NCBI GenBank assembly: GCA_009773455.1
Contig: WSXU01000006.1
Span: 124,001 to 188,000 of the forward strand
Direction: 5' to 3'
Length of the DNA: 64,000 nt
Source: Bacteroidota bacterium
GTDB taxonomy: Bacteria > Bacteroidota > Bacteroidia > Bacteroidales > Lentimicrobiaceae
The stretch's first letter is position 1. Every line of letters starts with the position of its first letter. Positions 1 to 9,477 of this stretch are shown piece after piece. A program made the position numbers and the translations under genes. The notes under the pieces are model-generated. The model was not told where the DNA came from, ran no database searches, and saw only the letters and a program-made list of their open reading frames with translations.

Positions 1-369
1 AAAACCATCAAGTACATGGTTAAGAGCGGCAGGGTCAGTTATACCAAGGGTCTGATCGGATCATTGCTTAATCTGAAGCCGATTGTTACGGTGAACAATG
101 AAGGTCGGACTGAAACCTTCGGTAAACCGTTTACTGAGAAGAGCAGTATGGCACTGGTCATGGCAAAAGTGAAGAGTATGGCTGCTGAGCGTAAAATCTG
201 GGGTTACTCAATTTCCCATGCCCGGAACATCAGCACAGCCAACTGGTTTGCCGACAGAATGAAAGAGATCAGCGGACTGGAGCCTGAATTTATCAACGAT
301 GCATCCCCTGTGCTGGGTGTGAATGCCGGACCAGGTGTGGTTGCCCTGTCGATAATGTTTGAAGAATAA
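1..369 (+). CDS. DegV family protein, C-terminal part (5' truncated)
   Basis: The reading frame is open from the first base of the window to a TAA at 367-369, so the start lies upstream and about 122 residues are visible. The motifs GSLLNLKPI and, near the end, GPGVVALSIMF match the C-terminal lobe of the DegV fold. DegV (FakB-type) proteins bind a fatty acid between two lobes; in Firmicutes they hand it to a fatty acid kinase, and in other phyla the role is less certain. An internal ATG at base 16 is not a credible start because the conserved sequence begins before it. A strong terminator follows 20 bases after the stop, so this is the last gene of its transcript. The family call is good; lipid binding is inferred from the family. 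Confidence 0.8.
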   Translation, partial: KTIKYMVKSGRVSYTKGLIGSLLNLKPIVTVNNEGRTETFGKPFTEKSSMALVMAKVKSMAAERKIWGYSISHARNISTANWFADRMKEISGLEPEFINDASPVLGVNAGPGVVALSIMFEE

Positions 370-388
370 AGAATTGCCAGATACACGG

Positions 389-424
389 AGCCGGAATTGC
401 TGATGCTTTTCCGGCTTTTTTTTT
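389..424 (+). terminator. Rho-independent terminator after the DegV gene
   Basis: AGCCGGAA (389-396) pairs with TTCCGGCT (409-416) across a 12-base loop and is followed by a run of T to 424. It lies 20 bases downstream of the DegV stop codon. Confidence 0.85.
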
Positions 425-590
425 GTAAAATAATTATTTGTAAGTTTATTCATCCGTCAGCCCCTGATTTCTTTTTTCAAGCAACGATGCTATGCCCTTC
501 AACGTTTGAAACAGAAAGAAAGTCGTTACTGATCTGATATTAATATCTTCAGAAAATTGATAAAGTATTCAATTTAAATCCAACCAATCA

Positions 591-1355
591 ATGTTCAATT
601 ATCTCCCTGAAATTACATTGGTGGTCATGATATATATGACACTCGTGTTCCTGCTTGCAATGGTTTTAAAGGATAATTCAATTGTGGATATCTTTTGGGG
701 TCTGGGATTTATAGTTCTCACAGCTTACAGTTTATGGAAGGCTGATGACATTGACATCAAAAAAATTATAGTCAGCACATTGGTTCTGATCTGGGGTTTA
801 CGGCTGGCTGCACATATTTTTCTCCGTAATCGTGGACGGGGCGAGGATTTCCGTTATGCCAACTGGCGTCGTACATGGAAATATTTTGTATTGCGCAGCT
901 TCTTCCAGGTGTTTATGCTGCAGGGCTTCTTTATGCTGATGATTGCCTTGCCTGTTTTGCACATTAATCATGGAACACCGGTAGATTCCGGAATGATTGA
1001 TGTTGCCGGATTACTGATCTTCCTGGCTGGTTTTCTCTTTGAAGTGATTGGTGACGCTCAATTGGCTGCTTTCAGGAAGGACTCCGCCAATACCGGAAAG
1101 ATCATCACTACCGGTTTGTGGAAATATACCAGGCATCCCAATTACTTTGGTGAAGCACTGCTTTGGTGGGGCATCTGGCTGATGGCGGTTCCGGTTGTGG
1201 ATGGAATTTTTACTGTTATCAGTCCCATCACCATCACATTGCTGTTGCGCTATGTTTCAGGCGTGCCGATGCTGGAGACTAAATATGAAGGTCGGGCAGA
1301 CTGGGAAGATTATAAAAGGAGGACGCCGGTATTTTTACCGTTCAGATTCAAATAG
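591..1355 (+). CDS. DUF1295 family integral membrane protein
   Basis: A 254-residue protein with about six to seven hydrophobic segments. The C-terminal signature YTRHPNYFGEALLWWGIWL, followed by a late RYVSGVPMLETKY segment, is typical of DUF1295, a family related to steroid 5-alpha-reductases and isoprenylcysteine carboxyl methyltransferases. Those relatives act on lipid substrates in the membrane using NADPH or S-adenosylmethionine, but the bacterial DUF1295 reaction is not established. The ATG at 591 opens the first hydrophobic segment directly. It stands alone between two intergenic gaps of about 200 bases, so it is probably monocistronic. The family call is firm; the substrate is unknown. 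Confidence 0.85.
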   Translation: MFNYLPEITLVVMIYMTLVFLLAMVLKDNSIVDIFWGLGFIVLTAYSLWKADDIDIKKIIVSTLVLIWGLRLAAHIFLRNRGRGEDFRYANWRRTWKYFVLRSFFQVFMLQGFFMLMIALPVLHINHGTPVDSGMIDVAGLLIFLAGFLFEVIGDAQLAAFRKDSANTGKIITTGLWKYTRHPNYFGEALLWWGIWLMAVPVVDGIFTVISPITITLLLRYVSGVPMLETKYEGRADWEDYKRRTPVFLPFRFK

Positions 1356-1550
1356 AAAAGCAACAGCATGCATGGGATCTCACCTGGCTATAGTAGGTGA
1401 AGTGCGCAGGAAACAACATGCGTAGTGTACCCTGTTTTAAAATGCAGTATTTCTTATGTTGCATTTCTCATTTCTCAACCATTTCATACCTTCGCAACCA
1501 GTAACCGGTGTCTATTTTCTCGCAGATAAAATTAAAAATCATTCATTATC

Positions 1551-3602
1551 ATGATTAACCAGCAACTTATCCATCCGAAAAGCATAGTCGTTATCGGAGG
1601 TTCAAACGATGTTACCAAACCCGGGGGGAAAGTCCTGAAAAACCTGATCGATCATGGGTTTTCAGGGCATTTGTATGTTACCAACCCCAAAGAGGTTGAA
1701 ATACAGGGTATCAGATGTTATCAGAATCCGAACGATCTGCCCGATTGTGATCTGGCCATTCTAGCCATTGCTGCAAAATATTGTCCTGAAACGGTTGAGT
1801 TGCTTGCAATAAATAAAAACACACGTGCATTTATCATTCTCTCTGCAGGCTTTCACGAGGAAAGTGAAGCCGGAGCAGTGCTGGAGCAAAAGATTGTTGA
1901 TACCATCAACAGTGTGAATGGCTGCCTGATAGGGCCCAACTGCATTGGTGTGATGAACACGCATCATACCTCCGTTTTCACTACACCCATTCCGAAGCTT
2001 GATCCCAATGGAGTAGATTTTATTTCCGGTTCAGGCGCAACAGCCGTATTTATTATGGAGTCGGGTATTCCGAACGGGCTTTCCTTCTCGAGCGTCTATT
2101 CCGTCGGAAACAGTGCACAGATGGGTGTGGAAGAGGTGCTTCAGTACATGGATGAGAATTTTGATCCGGAAACGAGTTCAAAGGTCAAGCTGCTCTATAT
2201 TGAAAGTGTGAACAAACCTGATTTGCTGTTAAAACATGCTTCCTCACTGATCCATAAAGGTTGTAAAATTGCAGCCATCAAATCAGGAAGTTCATCGGCA
2301 GGCAGCAGGGCTGCATCATCGCATACCGGAGCGCTGGCCAGCAGCGATTCGGCGGTGGATGCACTTTTCAGAAAAGCCGGCATCGTGCGTTGTTACGGTC
2401 GTGAAGAACTGGCCACAGTAGCCGGTATTTTTATGCACAAACAACTGACAGGTAAAAATATCGCCATCATTACCCATGCCGGCGGACCAGCAGTAATGCT
2501 TACCGACGCCCTGTCGAACAATGGTCTTGAAATACCCCACATCGAAAGTCCGGAACTCCTGGAAAAACTCCTCCCCGGCTCTTCGGTAGCCAATCCCATC
2601 GATTTCCTTGCAACCGGTTCTGCAGCCAATCTCGGCGACATCATCGACTTTTGCGATAACCGGTTCGACAACATTGATGCAATGGCTGTGATTTTTGGAA
2701 GTCCGGGCCTTTTTGAAGTTTACGATGTTTATAAACTTCTTGATGAGAAGATGAAAACCTGCCGGAAACCCATCTACCCGATTCTTCCTTCGGTAATCAA
2801 TGTGAGTAAGGAAATTGAATACTTCCTTTCTCTGGGCAGGATCAATTTCCCCGATGAGGTGGTTTTCGGCAATGCCCTGGCCAAAGTTTACAATACCCCT
2901 GCTCCTGCTGCACCTGCCATTCAGCCTTCTGTTGACAGGGATACAATAAGAAAAGTGATTGAATCATCAGGAGATGGTTACCTGTCGCCGGAAAAAGTGC
3001 AGCAATTACTGGATGCAGCCGGTATTCCCCGTGCCGGAGAAGCTGTGGTAACCAATGCCCCGGATGCAGTCCATGCGGCTAAGAAGCTGGGATTTCCCGT
3101 GGTTATGAAAGTCGTGGGTCCGGTTCATAAATCAGATGTTGGGGGTGTTGCCCTGAACATTAAAGATGACAATGCTGTTTTCCAGGAATTTAACCGTATG
3201 ATTCAGATAAAGGATACTACCGCTGTCCTGATACAACCCATGCTTTCCGGAATCCAGATTTTTGCCGGAGCCAAATATGAGCCCAAGTTCGGGCATATGA
3301 TCCTTTGCGGATTGGGAGGTATCTTTATTGAAGTACTGAAGGATGTTCAAACTGCTTTATCGCCGGTATCATTAGTAGAGGCCGGCGAAATGATCCGGAA
3401 CCTCAAATCCTACAAGATCATTCAGGGTGTCCGGGGTCAGGAAGGCGTTAATGAAGCCGCTTTCGCCGATGCCATTGTCCGCCTCTCAGCCCTGTGTGAA
3501 GTTGCTCCTGAAATTGCCGAAATGGATATCAATCCGTTGCTTGGAAATATGAATGGTGTGGTTGCAGTTGATGCGAGGATCAGGATTGAGAAGTGGGTCT
3601 GA
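1551..3602 (+). CDS. Acetate--CoA ligase (ADP-forming), fused alpha and beta subunits
   Basis: A 683-residue protein that would convert an acyl-CoA, ADP and phosphate into the free acid, CoA and ATP, conserving energy during anaerobic fermentation. Order of domains: CoA-binding Rossmann domain (about 1-130, beginning at the HPKSIVVIGGS motif), two succinyl-CoA-ligase-like domains (about 150-450), then an ATP-grasp beta domain (about 470-683) with GFPVVMKVVGP and a C-terminal EMDINPL motif. His258 within SHTGALA is the expected phospho-histidine. The length fits the fused alpha-beta form rather than split subunits. It can pair functionally with the 2-oxoacid oxidoreductase at 15.4-18.2 kb, which makes acyl-CoA. 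The true substrate (acetyl-, isobutyryl- or other acyl-CoA) cannot be read from the sequence. Confidence 0.92.
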   Translation: MINQQLIHPKSIVVIGGSNDVTKPGGKVLKNLIDHGFSGHLYVTNPKEVEIQGIRCYQNPNDLPDCDLAILAIAAKYCPETVELLAINKNTRAFIILSAGFHEESEAGAVLEQKIVDTINSVNGCLIGPNCIGVMNTHHTSVFTTPIPKLDPNGVDFISGSGATAVFIMESGIPNGLSFSSVYSVGNSAQMGVEEVLQYMDENFDPETSSKVKLLYIESVNKPDLLLKHASSLIHKGCKIAAIKSGSSSAGSRAASSHTGALASSDSAVDALFRKAGIVRCYGREELATVAGIFMHKQLTGKNIAIITHAGGPAVMLTDALSNNGLEIPHIESPELLEKLLPGSSVANPIDFLATGSAANLGDIIDFCDNRFDNIDAMAVIFGSPGLFEVYDVYKLLDEKMKTCRKPIYPILPSVINVSKEIEYFLSLGRINFPDEVVFGNALAKVYNTPAPAAPAIQPSVDRDTIRKVIESSGDGYLSPEKVQQLLDAAGIPRAGEAVVTNAPDAVHAAKKLGFPVVMKVVGPVHKSDVGGVALNIKDDNAVFQEFNRMIQIKDTTAVLIQPMLSGIQIFAGAKYEPKFGHMILCGLGGIFIEVLKDVQTALSPVSLVEAGEMIRNLKSYKIIQGVRGQEGVNEAAFADAIVRLSALCEVAPEIAEMDINPLLGNMNGVVAVDARIRIEKWV

Positions 3603-3734
3603 ATTTTCGATTGCTGATTTCGGATTTCGGATTTTCATGATTGCCAGCTGCCAACTGTTTCCGGTAAAGGATTGGCCCGAGTTTGAAACCAGAAGCTCCG
3701 ATTTTTGTTATGTACTATAAATAACATAAATTAT

Positions 3735-4121
3735 ATGGCTACAAACAATGTGGTGGGATGGTTTGAAATCCCCGTGAACAACATGGACAGGGCAGTTAAG
3801 TTCTATGAAACAGTGCTTGGAGTCAAACTTCAGCGTAACCAGCTCGATGGGCTTGATATGGCCTGGTTCCCATGGGAAGAAGAGGGACTTGGCTGTTCGG
3901 GAAGCCTGGTGCATAACCCCGACTTCTACAAACCTTCGGCTGATGGCACCCTGGTCTATCTTACCCCCCGGTCGGGAGATCTGGCGATTGAACTCGGCAA
4001 GGTAGAAGCAGCCGGTGGTAAGGTTCTGATGCAGAAAAAGCTGATTACCGATGAGATTGGCTATATGGGTCTTTTCATGGATACAGAAGGTAATCGCATT
4101 GCAATCCATTCAAGAAAGTGA
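3735..4121 (+). CDS. VOC (glyoxalase/bleomycin resistance) superfamily protein
   Basis: A 128-residue single-unit VOC protein containing GWFEIPVNNMDRAVKFYE at the N-terminus and GLFMDTEGNRIAIHS at the C-terminus, the two halves of the beta-alpha-beta-beta-beta fold. VOC proteins bind a metal and act as lyases, dioxygenases or resistance proteins; the reaction cannot be assigned. The ATG at 3735 is chosen over the upstream one at 3705, which would add a ten-residue leader unlike the family. It shares its general form with the VOC protein at 19644, but the two are far apart in sequence. Confidence 0.85.
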   Translation: MATNNVVGWFEIPVNNMDRAVKFYETVLGVKLQRNQLDGLDMAWFPWEEEGLGCSGSLVHNPDFYKPSADGTLVYLTPRSGDLAIELGKVEAAGGKVLMQKKLITDEIGYMGLFMDTEGNRIAIHSRK

Positions 4122-4203
4122 CCCGGTATTCTGTCTCCACAGCATGGACTATGGAATTTTCATTAACCCTTGATTTCAGGACGTGGTGCCACTTCCGGCA
4201 TCA

Positions 4204-5232
4204 CTATTTAGGGCCTATCAGCAATATACTCCAGCTGCCGGTCATGGTAATAGCATCACTGGCTGTGTTTACCATCCTGAATTTACAACTTGTTGTGGTT
4301 ACATCGAACGCAGTAATCTGAACCTTGTACCATTCTCCTGTTCCGGTGGTCAGATTACCTATAATGATGGTCGGATTACCGTCGAATGCTGAATAGGAGA
4401 AATTTGCATCCAGAAAATTCCCGGAAGCAACATTGGTCATTGAAAGATTGATCTGCGATCTCCTGACTTCCAGTGGAGTTGCATTGTTGCTGCTCACAAC
4501 GGCATCGTTCAGGTATTCAAGGCTGCTGGAGATATCCAGCGCCGATATCCGCGCCGTACCGTTGACATCAAAATTATATGAAACAGCATTGGTGTTGATT
4601 CCGATCGCTCCCGATGGATTCACATTGACCCCGACAGTTCCGTTTGAAACAAATTGAAAAAGATCTGACAGGTCATTATACCTCAATCCCGTGTTGCTGT
4701 ATGCGGGTGAATGTGCCAGAATCATTCTGTTCTGATTATTTGTTCCTCCCGAAAACATATAGATCATGGGGCTGTTGGTGCCAGCGGATTCGGGAAAGTT
4801 AATACTGGCTTCATCATCCGTAAAAGTCACATCTCCATCACTTGCCTGAACCTGAAATTTGTCTCCGTTCCCGACAGTGAGCGCCGCTGCCGGATCCGAA
4901 TCTCCTATTCCTACATTTCCGGAATTGTAAAATAAATTACTTCCGTTTACCTGCCAGAGGCCGTTGCTCTTATCCGCAAGTTCTGTCCATACGCTTTGTT
5001 TGATGAACCAGAATGAACCGGTAGTCAGATCATAAACCATCAGACCTTCAGCAGGTGAAACAATCGCTATCCGCTGAGCAGATGTCATTCGTGGGACAAG
5101 AAGCCCCTGCGTGGTGCTTTTTACATCCAGCATTGATGAATTATCCGGCAATGAGCCATCCGTGTTTACAGCTACCTGAGCTGAGAGACCTGAAGAAATT
5201 AATGTGATTATTAATAAGATTAAAGTTCTCAT
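4204..5232 (-). CDS. Secreted surface protein with tail-fibre-like repeats
   Basis: A 342-residue protein with a clear signal peptide (residues 1-18, ending GLSAQ). It is followed by a Bacteroidota-typical N-terminal module that mentions SSMLDVKSTTQGLLVPRMT, then SNLFYNSGNVGIGDSDPAAALTV. The GNVGIG...P...LTV pattern occurs in exported proteins with repeated tail-fibre-like beta modules, often ending in a peptidase S74 chaperone or a sorting domain. Here neither an S74 domain nor a type IX sorting tail is seen: the protein ends in a beta-rich MTGSWSILLIGPK. Probably a surface or adhesin-like protein; the ligand is unknown. It is convergent with the VOC gene before it. Confidence 0.65.
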   Translation of the reverse strand: MRTLILLIITLISSGLSAQVAVNTDGSLPDNSSMLDVKSTTQGLLVPRMTSAQRIAIVSPAEGLMVYDLTTGSFWFIKQSVWTELADKSNGLWQVNGSNLFYNSGNVGIGDSDPAAALTVGNGDKFQVQASDGDVTFTDDEASINFPESAGTNSPMIYMFSGGTNNQNRMILAHSPAYSNTGLRYNDLSDLFQFVSNGTVGVNVNPSGAIGINTNAVSYNFDVNGTARISALDISSSLEYLNDAVVSSNNATPLEVRRSQINLSMTNVASGNFLDANFSYSAFDGNPTIIIGNLTTGTGEWYKVQITAFDVTTTSCKFRMVNTASDAITMTGSWSILLIGPK

Positions 5233-5871
5233 AGTATTATTGTTAACATCCTTTCAAACAACAAAAAATATTTAAGAATTGTTTTAAGTGAAGCAGCATT
5301 AAACCGCGATATTTATTAAGTTAAACCCGGAGCTATGTTTTAAAATACATATATGTCACAGGGGTGTATTATGACCCTGGAATTGCATAAAAATTTATTA
5401 ACCCTTGATCCGAAAGAAAAACAATACCAATATTCTGTATTGGATTATATTAAATTGAAAATGAAATAGTTGAACATAACAGAACCTGAATCCCGTTCAA
5501 TCACAACTAGAACCTGGCACGGATTTCAAAAGTAACCGGTCAGGTCAATGGCACGAATTGAAACATTGAAATATTGTTGGCCGGTAAAATGATGAAATTC
5601 TTCGCTAACGCTCTGAATTATATTGATTTACATAGGTATTAAAGGAAGAAGGGCTTTTTTGCAGCGAAGCCGAAAACAAGCCCCCATATTCAAAACATAA
5701 CAGATTGTCATTCTGAATCCCATAATTGCTGGAAAGTGAAGTGTAGAACCGATCCGACAGAGACGGAGAGCCTGCCTGAATGCACAGGCAGACAGGCTCA
5801 CCGAAGGTAACAATATAAGTACTTTCTGAAGTTAAGCGGACAATAGTAACATTGAAGATAAATACAATACC
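5233..5871. other. 639-base intergenic stretch without a gene
   Basis: No credible coding region. It holds the upstream region of the surface protein gene (A+T rich), a small inverted pair CCAATA/TATTGG near 5427-5444, and a GCCTGCCTGAATGCACAGGC palindrome at about 5770-5789, one copy of the dispersed CCTGCC palindrome family in this window. Confidence 0.5.
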
Positions 5872-7605
5872 CTATTTTGATTCCGGCATTTTCAGCTTGT
5901 CACCCGACTGATCAATCACCTCTTTTTTCCATTCATCAGGATAGCCGGGAAAGGCCGGAGATTGTGGATATCCCCAGGGATTCCGCAGAAATTCACCATC
6001 TTTTTCTTTTTTGACATTCCCGTCAAGGTATTTCACCAGCAGAAACTCGCCCAGTTTCCTCCAGCGTTCCACTGTATTCTGGGCTGTCCGGCCTGAATAC
6101 ATGGTCAGCTCCTGCCTTGCCCGTGAAGGATCAGTTTTATACATATCAAGGGCTTTGCGGTCAATGTCAGGTATTTCAGCGGCGAACCTGCTTTCAAGTT
6201 CTGATTGCACTTTAACCAGATCAGGCATTACCCTGTTGTAAAACAGGTATTTGAAATGTGCTACCCGGTTAAATACCCAGAAAGCTGCAGTTTCAGAATA
6301 GGTGAGCATATCGCCGTTGCCTTCCTCCACACAATGCGGAACCCGGTTGATTCCACAATAGAATGGCATATAAACCGTAGATCCGGCATCATCCACCCCA
6401 AACCAGAAGATACCTCCGATTGGATCGGGCAGCCAGTTGCGCATCTGGGCAATAAATGAGAAGCCTGTTTGCTGGGTGGTGGTTACCCGCTCGTTGAAAT
6501 ACTCCTTTCCTTCATAATCCCATGTAAGCGGACGCCAGCGGTAAGGCAGGCCAAACGATCCTGCACCAGGTTCCTTTGACATGTCAAGATCAGTACCCTG
6601 CATATAATCACGCTTGAACTGCATCAGGTCCTGCGCGGTTAATTTACGGTCAGGTTTGATGTAGAGGGGCATCCTCTCCCTGCTGATTGAGCCTTCGGCA
6701 TAGTCAAAATATTTCTGCATGTCGCTGCTGACATGGTTGAAAAATGACCAGACACGCAATTCGCAGAACCGGGCCGCATCAAACGTCAGGGGAGCGTATA
6801 CATCACTAAAACTGAATTCCTTATCGGTTTTAGTAAAATAACCTTTGGCTTTTGCAAATGAAATGACATCTTTTGCATAGATTATTTCTACTTCAGGATT
6901 ATTGATCAGTTTAAAGTTTTTGCTGCTGATGGAGTTTTTTCCGTTCTCCAAAGGAAAACCCATTATGCGGGCATGGTTGGCGTGAGCCGAAATGTAACCT
7001 TCCGGAATCCTGATGGCTACCCAGACGGCGCCTTTATCTGCATTGACAATTTTACCGGTTTTCTTGTCCTGCACCATTCTGCTGCCTTTTCCGATGATCT
7101 CCATGATCCATACTTCGTTGGGATCGCCGATAGAGAATGATTCACCGCTGCTGGCATAACCATACTTCTCAACAAGTTCAGCAATAACCTGGATCGCTTC
7201 CCTGGCAGTTTTCGACCGTTGCAGGGCAAGAAACATCAGGCTGCCGTAATCAACCACAGCGCTGGTATCCATCAGCTCCTCTCGTCCGCCGAATGTAGTT
7301 TCGCCGATGGCAACCTGGTGCTCGTTCATAAAACCGATAACCTGATAGGTATGCGGCGCCTGGGGAATCTGACCCAATGGCTCTGCGGTTCCCCTGTCGT
7401 AAAGGGTCACCATTGATCCGGCCGGCCAGTCGGTTGCTGCACGCCAGTATAGTTCACCATAACGGATGTGAGAATCCGCGGCATAGCTGATCATGGTACT
7501 ACCATCGGCTGATGCACCCCTTGAAACAAGATAATTTGTGCAGGCTTCTGACATTGCAGGCAATATCAGCAACAGGATCATTGCAAGATTTTTAATCGTG
7601 GTCAT
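5872..7605 (-). CDS. C69 family dipeptidase (PepD-like), exported
   Basis: A 577-residue N-terminal-nucleophile peptidase. Cleavage of a signal peptide (about residues 1-21) exposes Cys22 in the sequence EACTNYLVSRGASADGSTM, the catalytic N-terminal cysteine expected for the C69/U34 family. Conserved downstream blocks include IGETTFGGREEL, the family's substrate-pocket region, and SFSIGDPNEVWIMEI. Members hydrolyse dipeptides with broad specificity; the signal peptide places this one outside the cytoplasm, fitting peptide scavenging by an amino-acid fermenter. It is slightly longer than cytosolic PepD (about 470), as is usual for Bacteroidota homologues. Preceded by a small gene on the same strand, 53 bases away. 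Confidence 0.88.
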   Translation of the reverse strand: MTTIKNLAMILLLILPAMSEACTNYLVSRGASADGSTMISYAADSHIRYGELYWRAATDWPAGSMVTLYDRGTAEPLGQIPQAPHTYQVIGFMNEHQVAIGETTFGGREELMDTSAVVDYGSLMFLALQRSKTAREAIQVIAELVEKYGYASSGESFSIGDPNEVWIMEIIGKGSRMVQDKKTGKIVNADKGAVWVAIRIPEGYISAHANHARIMGFPLENGKNSISSKNFKLINNPEVEIIYAKDVISFAKAKGYFTKTDKEFSFSDVYAPLTFDAARFCELRVWSFFNHVSSDMQKYFDYAEGSISRERMPLYIKPDRKLTAQDLMQFKRDYMQGTDLDMSKEPGAGSFGLPYRWRPLTWDYEGKEYFNERVTTTQQTGFSFIAQMRNWLPDPIGGIFWFGVDDAGSTVYMPFYCGINRVPHCVEEGNGDMLTYSETAAFWVFNRVAHFKYLFYNRVMPDLVKVQSELESRFAAEIPDIDRKALDMYKTDPSRARQELTMYSGRTAQNTVERWRKLGEFLLVKYLDGNVKKEKDGEFLRNPWGYPQSPAFPGYPDEWKKEVIDQSGDKLKMPESK

Positions 7606-7658
7606 AGGTCGTATGGAATTTGTTAAAAAACGCTGTTCAGCTGTTTATACGATTGATT

Positions 7659-7973
7659 TCACCGGGAACCGGAGTTGAATTCCTTTTCGAGCAAAGGCAT
7701 GATTCCAGCGGGAGCATAACATGAAATATGCAACAAGTCTCCTTCGGTGTGAGTAAACTGGGTCACACAAAGCTTGGCAATTCTCCGGCCCGCTTTGTCT
7801 TCAAAGATTTCAAGATCTGCTTCATCGCCACGCAGGTTAGCCATTTCATGAAAACGGACTGACTTAAAACCAAGCGATTCAATAAACTGGCTGGAGACAT
7901 TTAAAAAAGTATGTTCCAGGTTTTCTGTTTCTTTGTCAAAAATCAATTGCTGCTCTTCGGTCAGGGTTTTCAT
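7659..7973 (-). CDS. Hypothetical 104-residue protein
   Basis: No family recognised. The chosen ATG at 7973 begins MKTLTEEQQLIFDKE; an upstream in-frame ATG at 8015 would add fourteen residues and seems less likely. The protein is soluble and acidic in its first half, without signal peptide or membrane segment, and carries two cysteines (KLCVTQF and HISCYAP). It lies 53 bases upstream of the C69 dipeptidase on the same strand and may share its transcript; it is divergent from the nucleoid-associated protein gene. Confidence 0.5.
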   Translation of the reverse strand: MKTLTEEQQLIFDKETENLEHTFLNVSSQFIESLGFKSVRFHEMANLRGDEADLEIFEDKAGRRIAKLCVTQFTHTEGDLLHISCYAPAGIMPLLEKEFNSGSR

Positions 7974-8139
7974 AATCTGGTTCAGGGTTACGATGAAAGT
8001 GCTAAAATACAACAATTAGTAAGCAAGGAAACGCTGAATGGTACTGCTTCACATGATCAAATACAAAAAACCTTATCATTGCACCGGCTATCTGTAAGGC
8101 CATTCAATCTGTATTATCAACATAATCAATTAATAACAA

Positions 8140-9183
8140 ATGATTGTCAAAGAAGAAGCCAGCCTCGAAAGGCTCGTTATACATAAAACAGGCAATAAAA
8201 GCCGGGAGGAGGGCATAAAATTCTCAAAGTCGCCGGTTCAGTTCGGCGAAGCCATCAAAGACCTGCTGATCCGGTATTTCCTCTCCCCTTTCGGGAAGAA
8301 TGAATACTTCAACCTGCACCACGATGCCGATCTGAACCTGAATGAGGTTTATCATTTCTCATGCGCAATTTTTGACGATCCGAGCAGTTTTTACCTGAAT
8401 TCAGTGAACCTGGCCAACCACCTGTATGAAAGTTCCGTCCACCCGAAGGTGAAAGCCGGTGAATTTTATGTCGCTTACCTGAAGAATCTGATTGTGGATG
8501 GTGAAGAGGTGGATGCCATCGGCCTTTTCAAGTCTGAATCCAGGGAAACCTTTCTCAAGGTTTTTCCAACCACAGATAATTTCAGCATTGAGCATGAAGA
8601 TGGGATCAACATCAACAAGCTGGACAAGGGATGTCTGATTTTCAATACTGAAAGGGAAAATGGCTTTGTGGTTGCCACGGTTGACAATCTGAGCAAGAGC
8701 AGTGAAGCGCTTTATTGGATGGATGGTTTCCTGAAGCTCAGCCAACGCAACGATGACTACTTTCAGACCAGCCAGACACTCAATTTGTGCAAGGAATTTG
8801 TCTCCGGGAAAATGCCCGAGGTTTTTGATACAGACCGTCCGGCGCAGGCTGAACTGCTGAATAAATCGATGAAATTTTTCAGGGAAAAGGACGAATTCGT
8901 GATGGAAGAGTTTATGAGTGAGGTCTTTACAGAGCCAGCTGTTATTGAAACCTTTAACGAGTACCGTCGCGATTACGAGACAGAAAGGGATGTAAAGATC
9001 AGCGAGGATTTCGATATTTCGGGCCAGGCGGTGAAAAGGATGTCGAAAGTATATAAGAGCATTATCAAGCTGGATAAAAACTTCCACATTTATGTTCATG
9101 GAAACCGCGATAACATTGAGAAAGGATTTGACGAGGAAAGGGGAATGCCGTTTTACAGGCTGTTTTTCAGGGAAGAAAGTTAG
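8140..9183 (+). CDS. Nucleoid-associated protein (NdpA/YejK-like)
   Basis: A 347-residue cytoplasmic protein of the NA37/YejK family, recognised by the N-terminal LERLVIHKTGNK block, the LIRYFLSPF segment near residue 50, the central FLKVFPTTDNFSIEHEDGI region and the C-terminal FHIYVHGNRDNIEKGFDEE. The enterobacterial homologue is found on the nucleoid, but its biochemical role is not settled. Single gene, divergent from the minus-strand pair. The coding region ends in TAG at 9181-9183, directly joined to a low-complexity spacer. Confidence 0.85.
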   Translation: MIVKEEASLERLVIHKTGNKSREEGIKFSKSPVQFGEAIKDLLIRYFLSPFGKNEYFNLHHDADLNLNEVYHFSCAIFDDPSSFYLNSVNLANHLYESSVHPKVKAGEFYVAYLKNLIVDGEEVDAIGLFKSESRETFLKVFPTTDNFSIEHEDGININKLDKGCLIFNTERENGFVVATVDNLSKSSEALYWMDGFLKLSQRNDDYFQTSQTLNLCKEFVSGKMPEVFDTDRPAQAELLNKSMKFFREKDEFVMEEFMSEVFTEPAVIETFNEYRRDYETERDVKISEDFDISGQAVKRMSKVYKSIIKLDKNFHIYVHGNRDNIEKGFDEERGMPFYRLFFREES

Positions 9184-9365
9184 ACGTTGGACGTTAGAAG
9201 TTTGACGTTTGAGGTTCAAAATGTTCAAAGGTTCAAAGGCTTCGCCGTTCAATGCCCTTCGGGCGTTTGAGGTTAGATGTTGGGCGTTAAAGGTTTGAGG
9301 TTCAAGATGTACAAAGGTTAAATGCGCTCCGCGCGTTCAAAGCCTTTCATGCGTTTGAGGATGGA
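9184..9365. repeat. Low-complexity gacgtt/gttcaaag spacer
   Basis: From the stop codon of the preceding gene the sequence consists of variations of 'gacgttggacgttagaagtttgacgtttgaggttcaaaatgttcaaagg', including small inverted pieces (CCCTTCGGGCG near 9255; GCGCTCCGCGCG near 9323). A related run follows the TIGR02757 gene at 26180-26245. It encodes nothing credible. Confidence 0.6.
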
Positions 9366-9477
9366 AGTTTAAACTGTTCAGAAATCCGATACACCTGGCA
9401 TGTTCCGGTTTGAGTTCATCGCCGGTTGTTTGTTTTTAAAACAGCGTTAATTGGTTTATTTTCAAAGTACTATAAAA

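Noticed and set aside
8401-9252. 283-codon frame antisense to the nucleoid-associated protein gene.
   Set aside because: Lies fully over a well-recognised gene on the other strand; its protein shows no family features.
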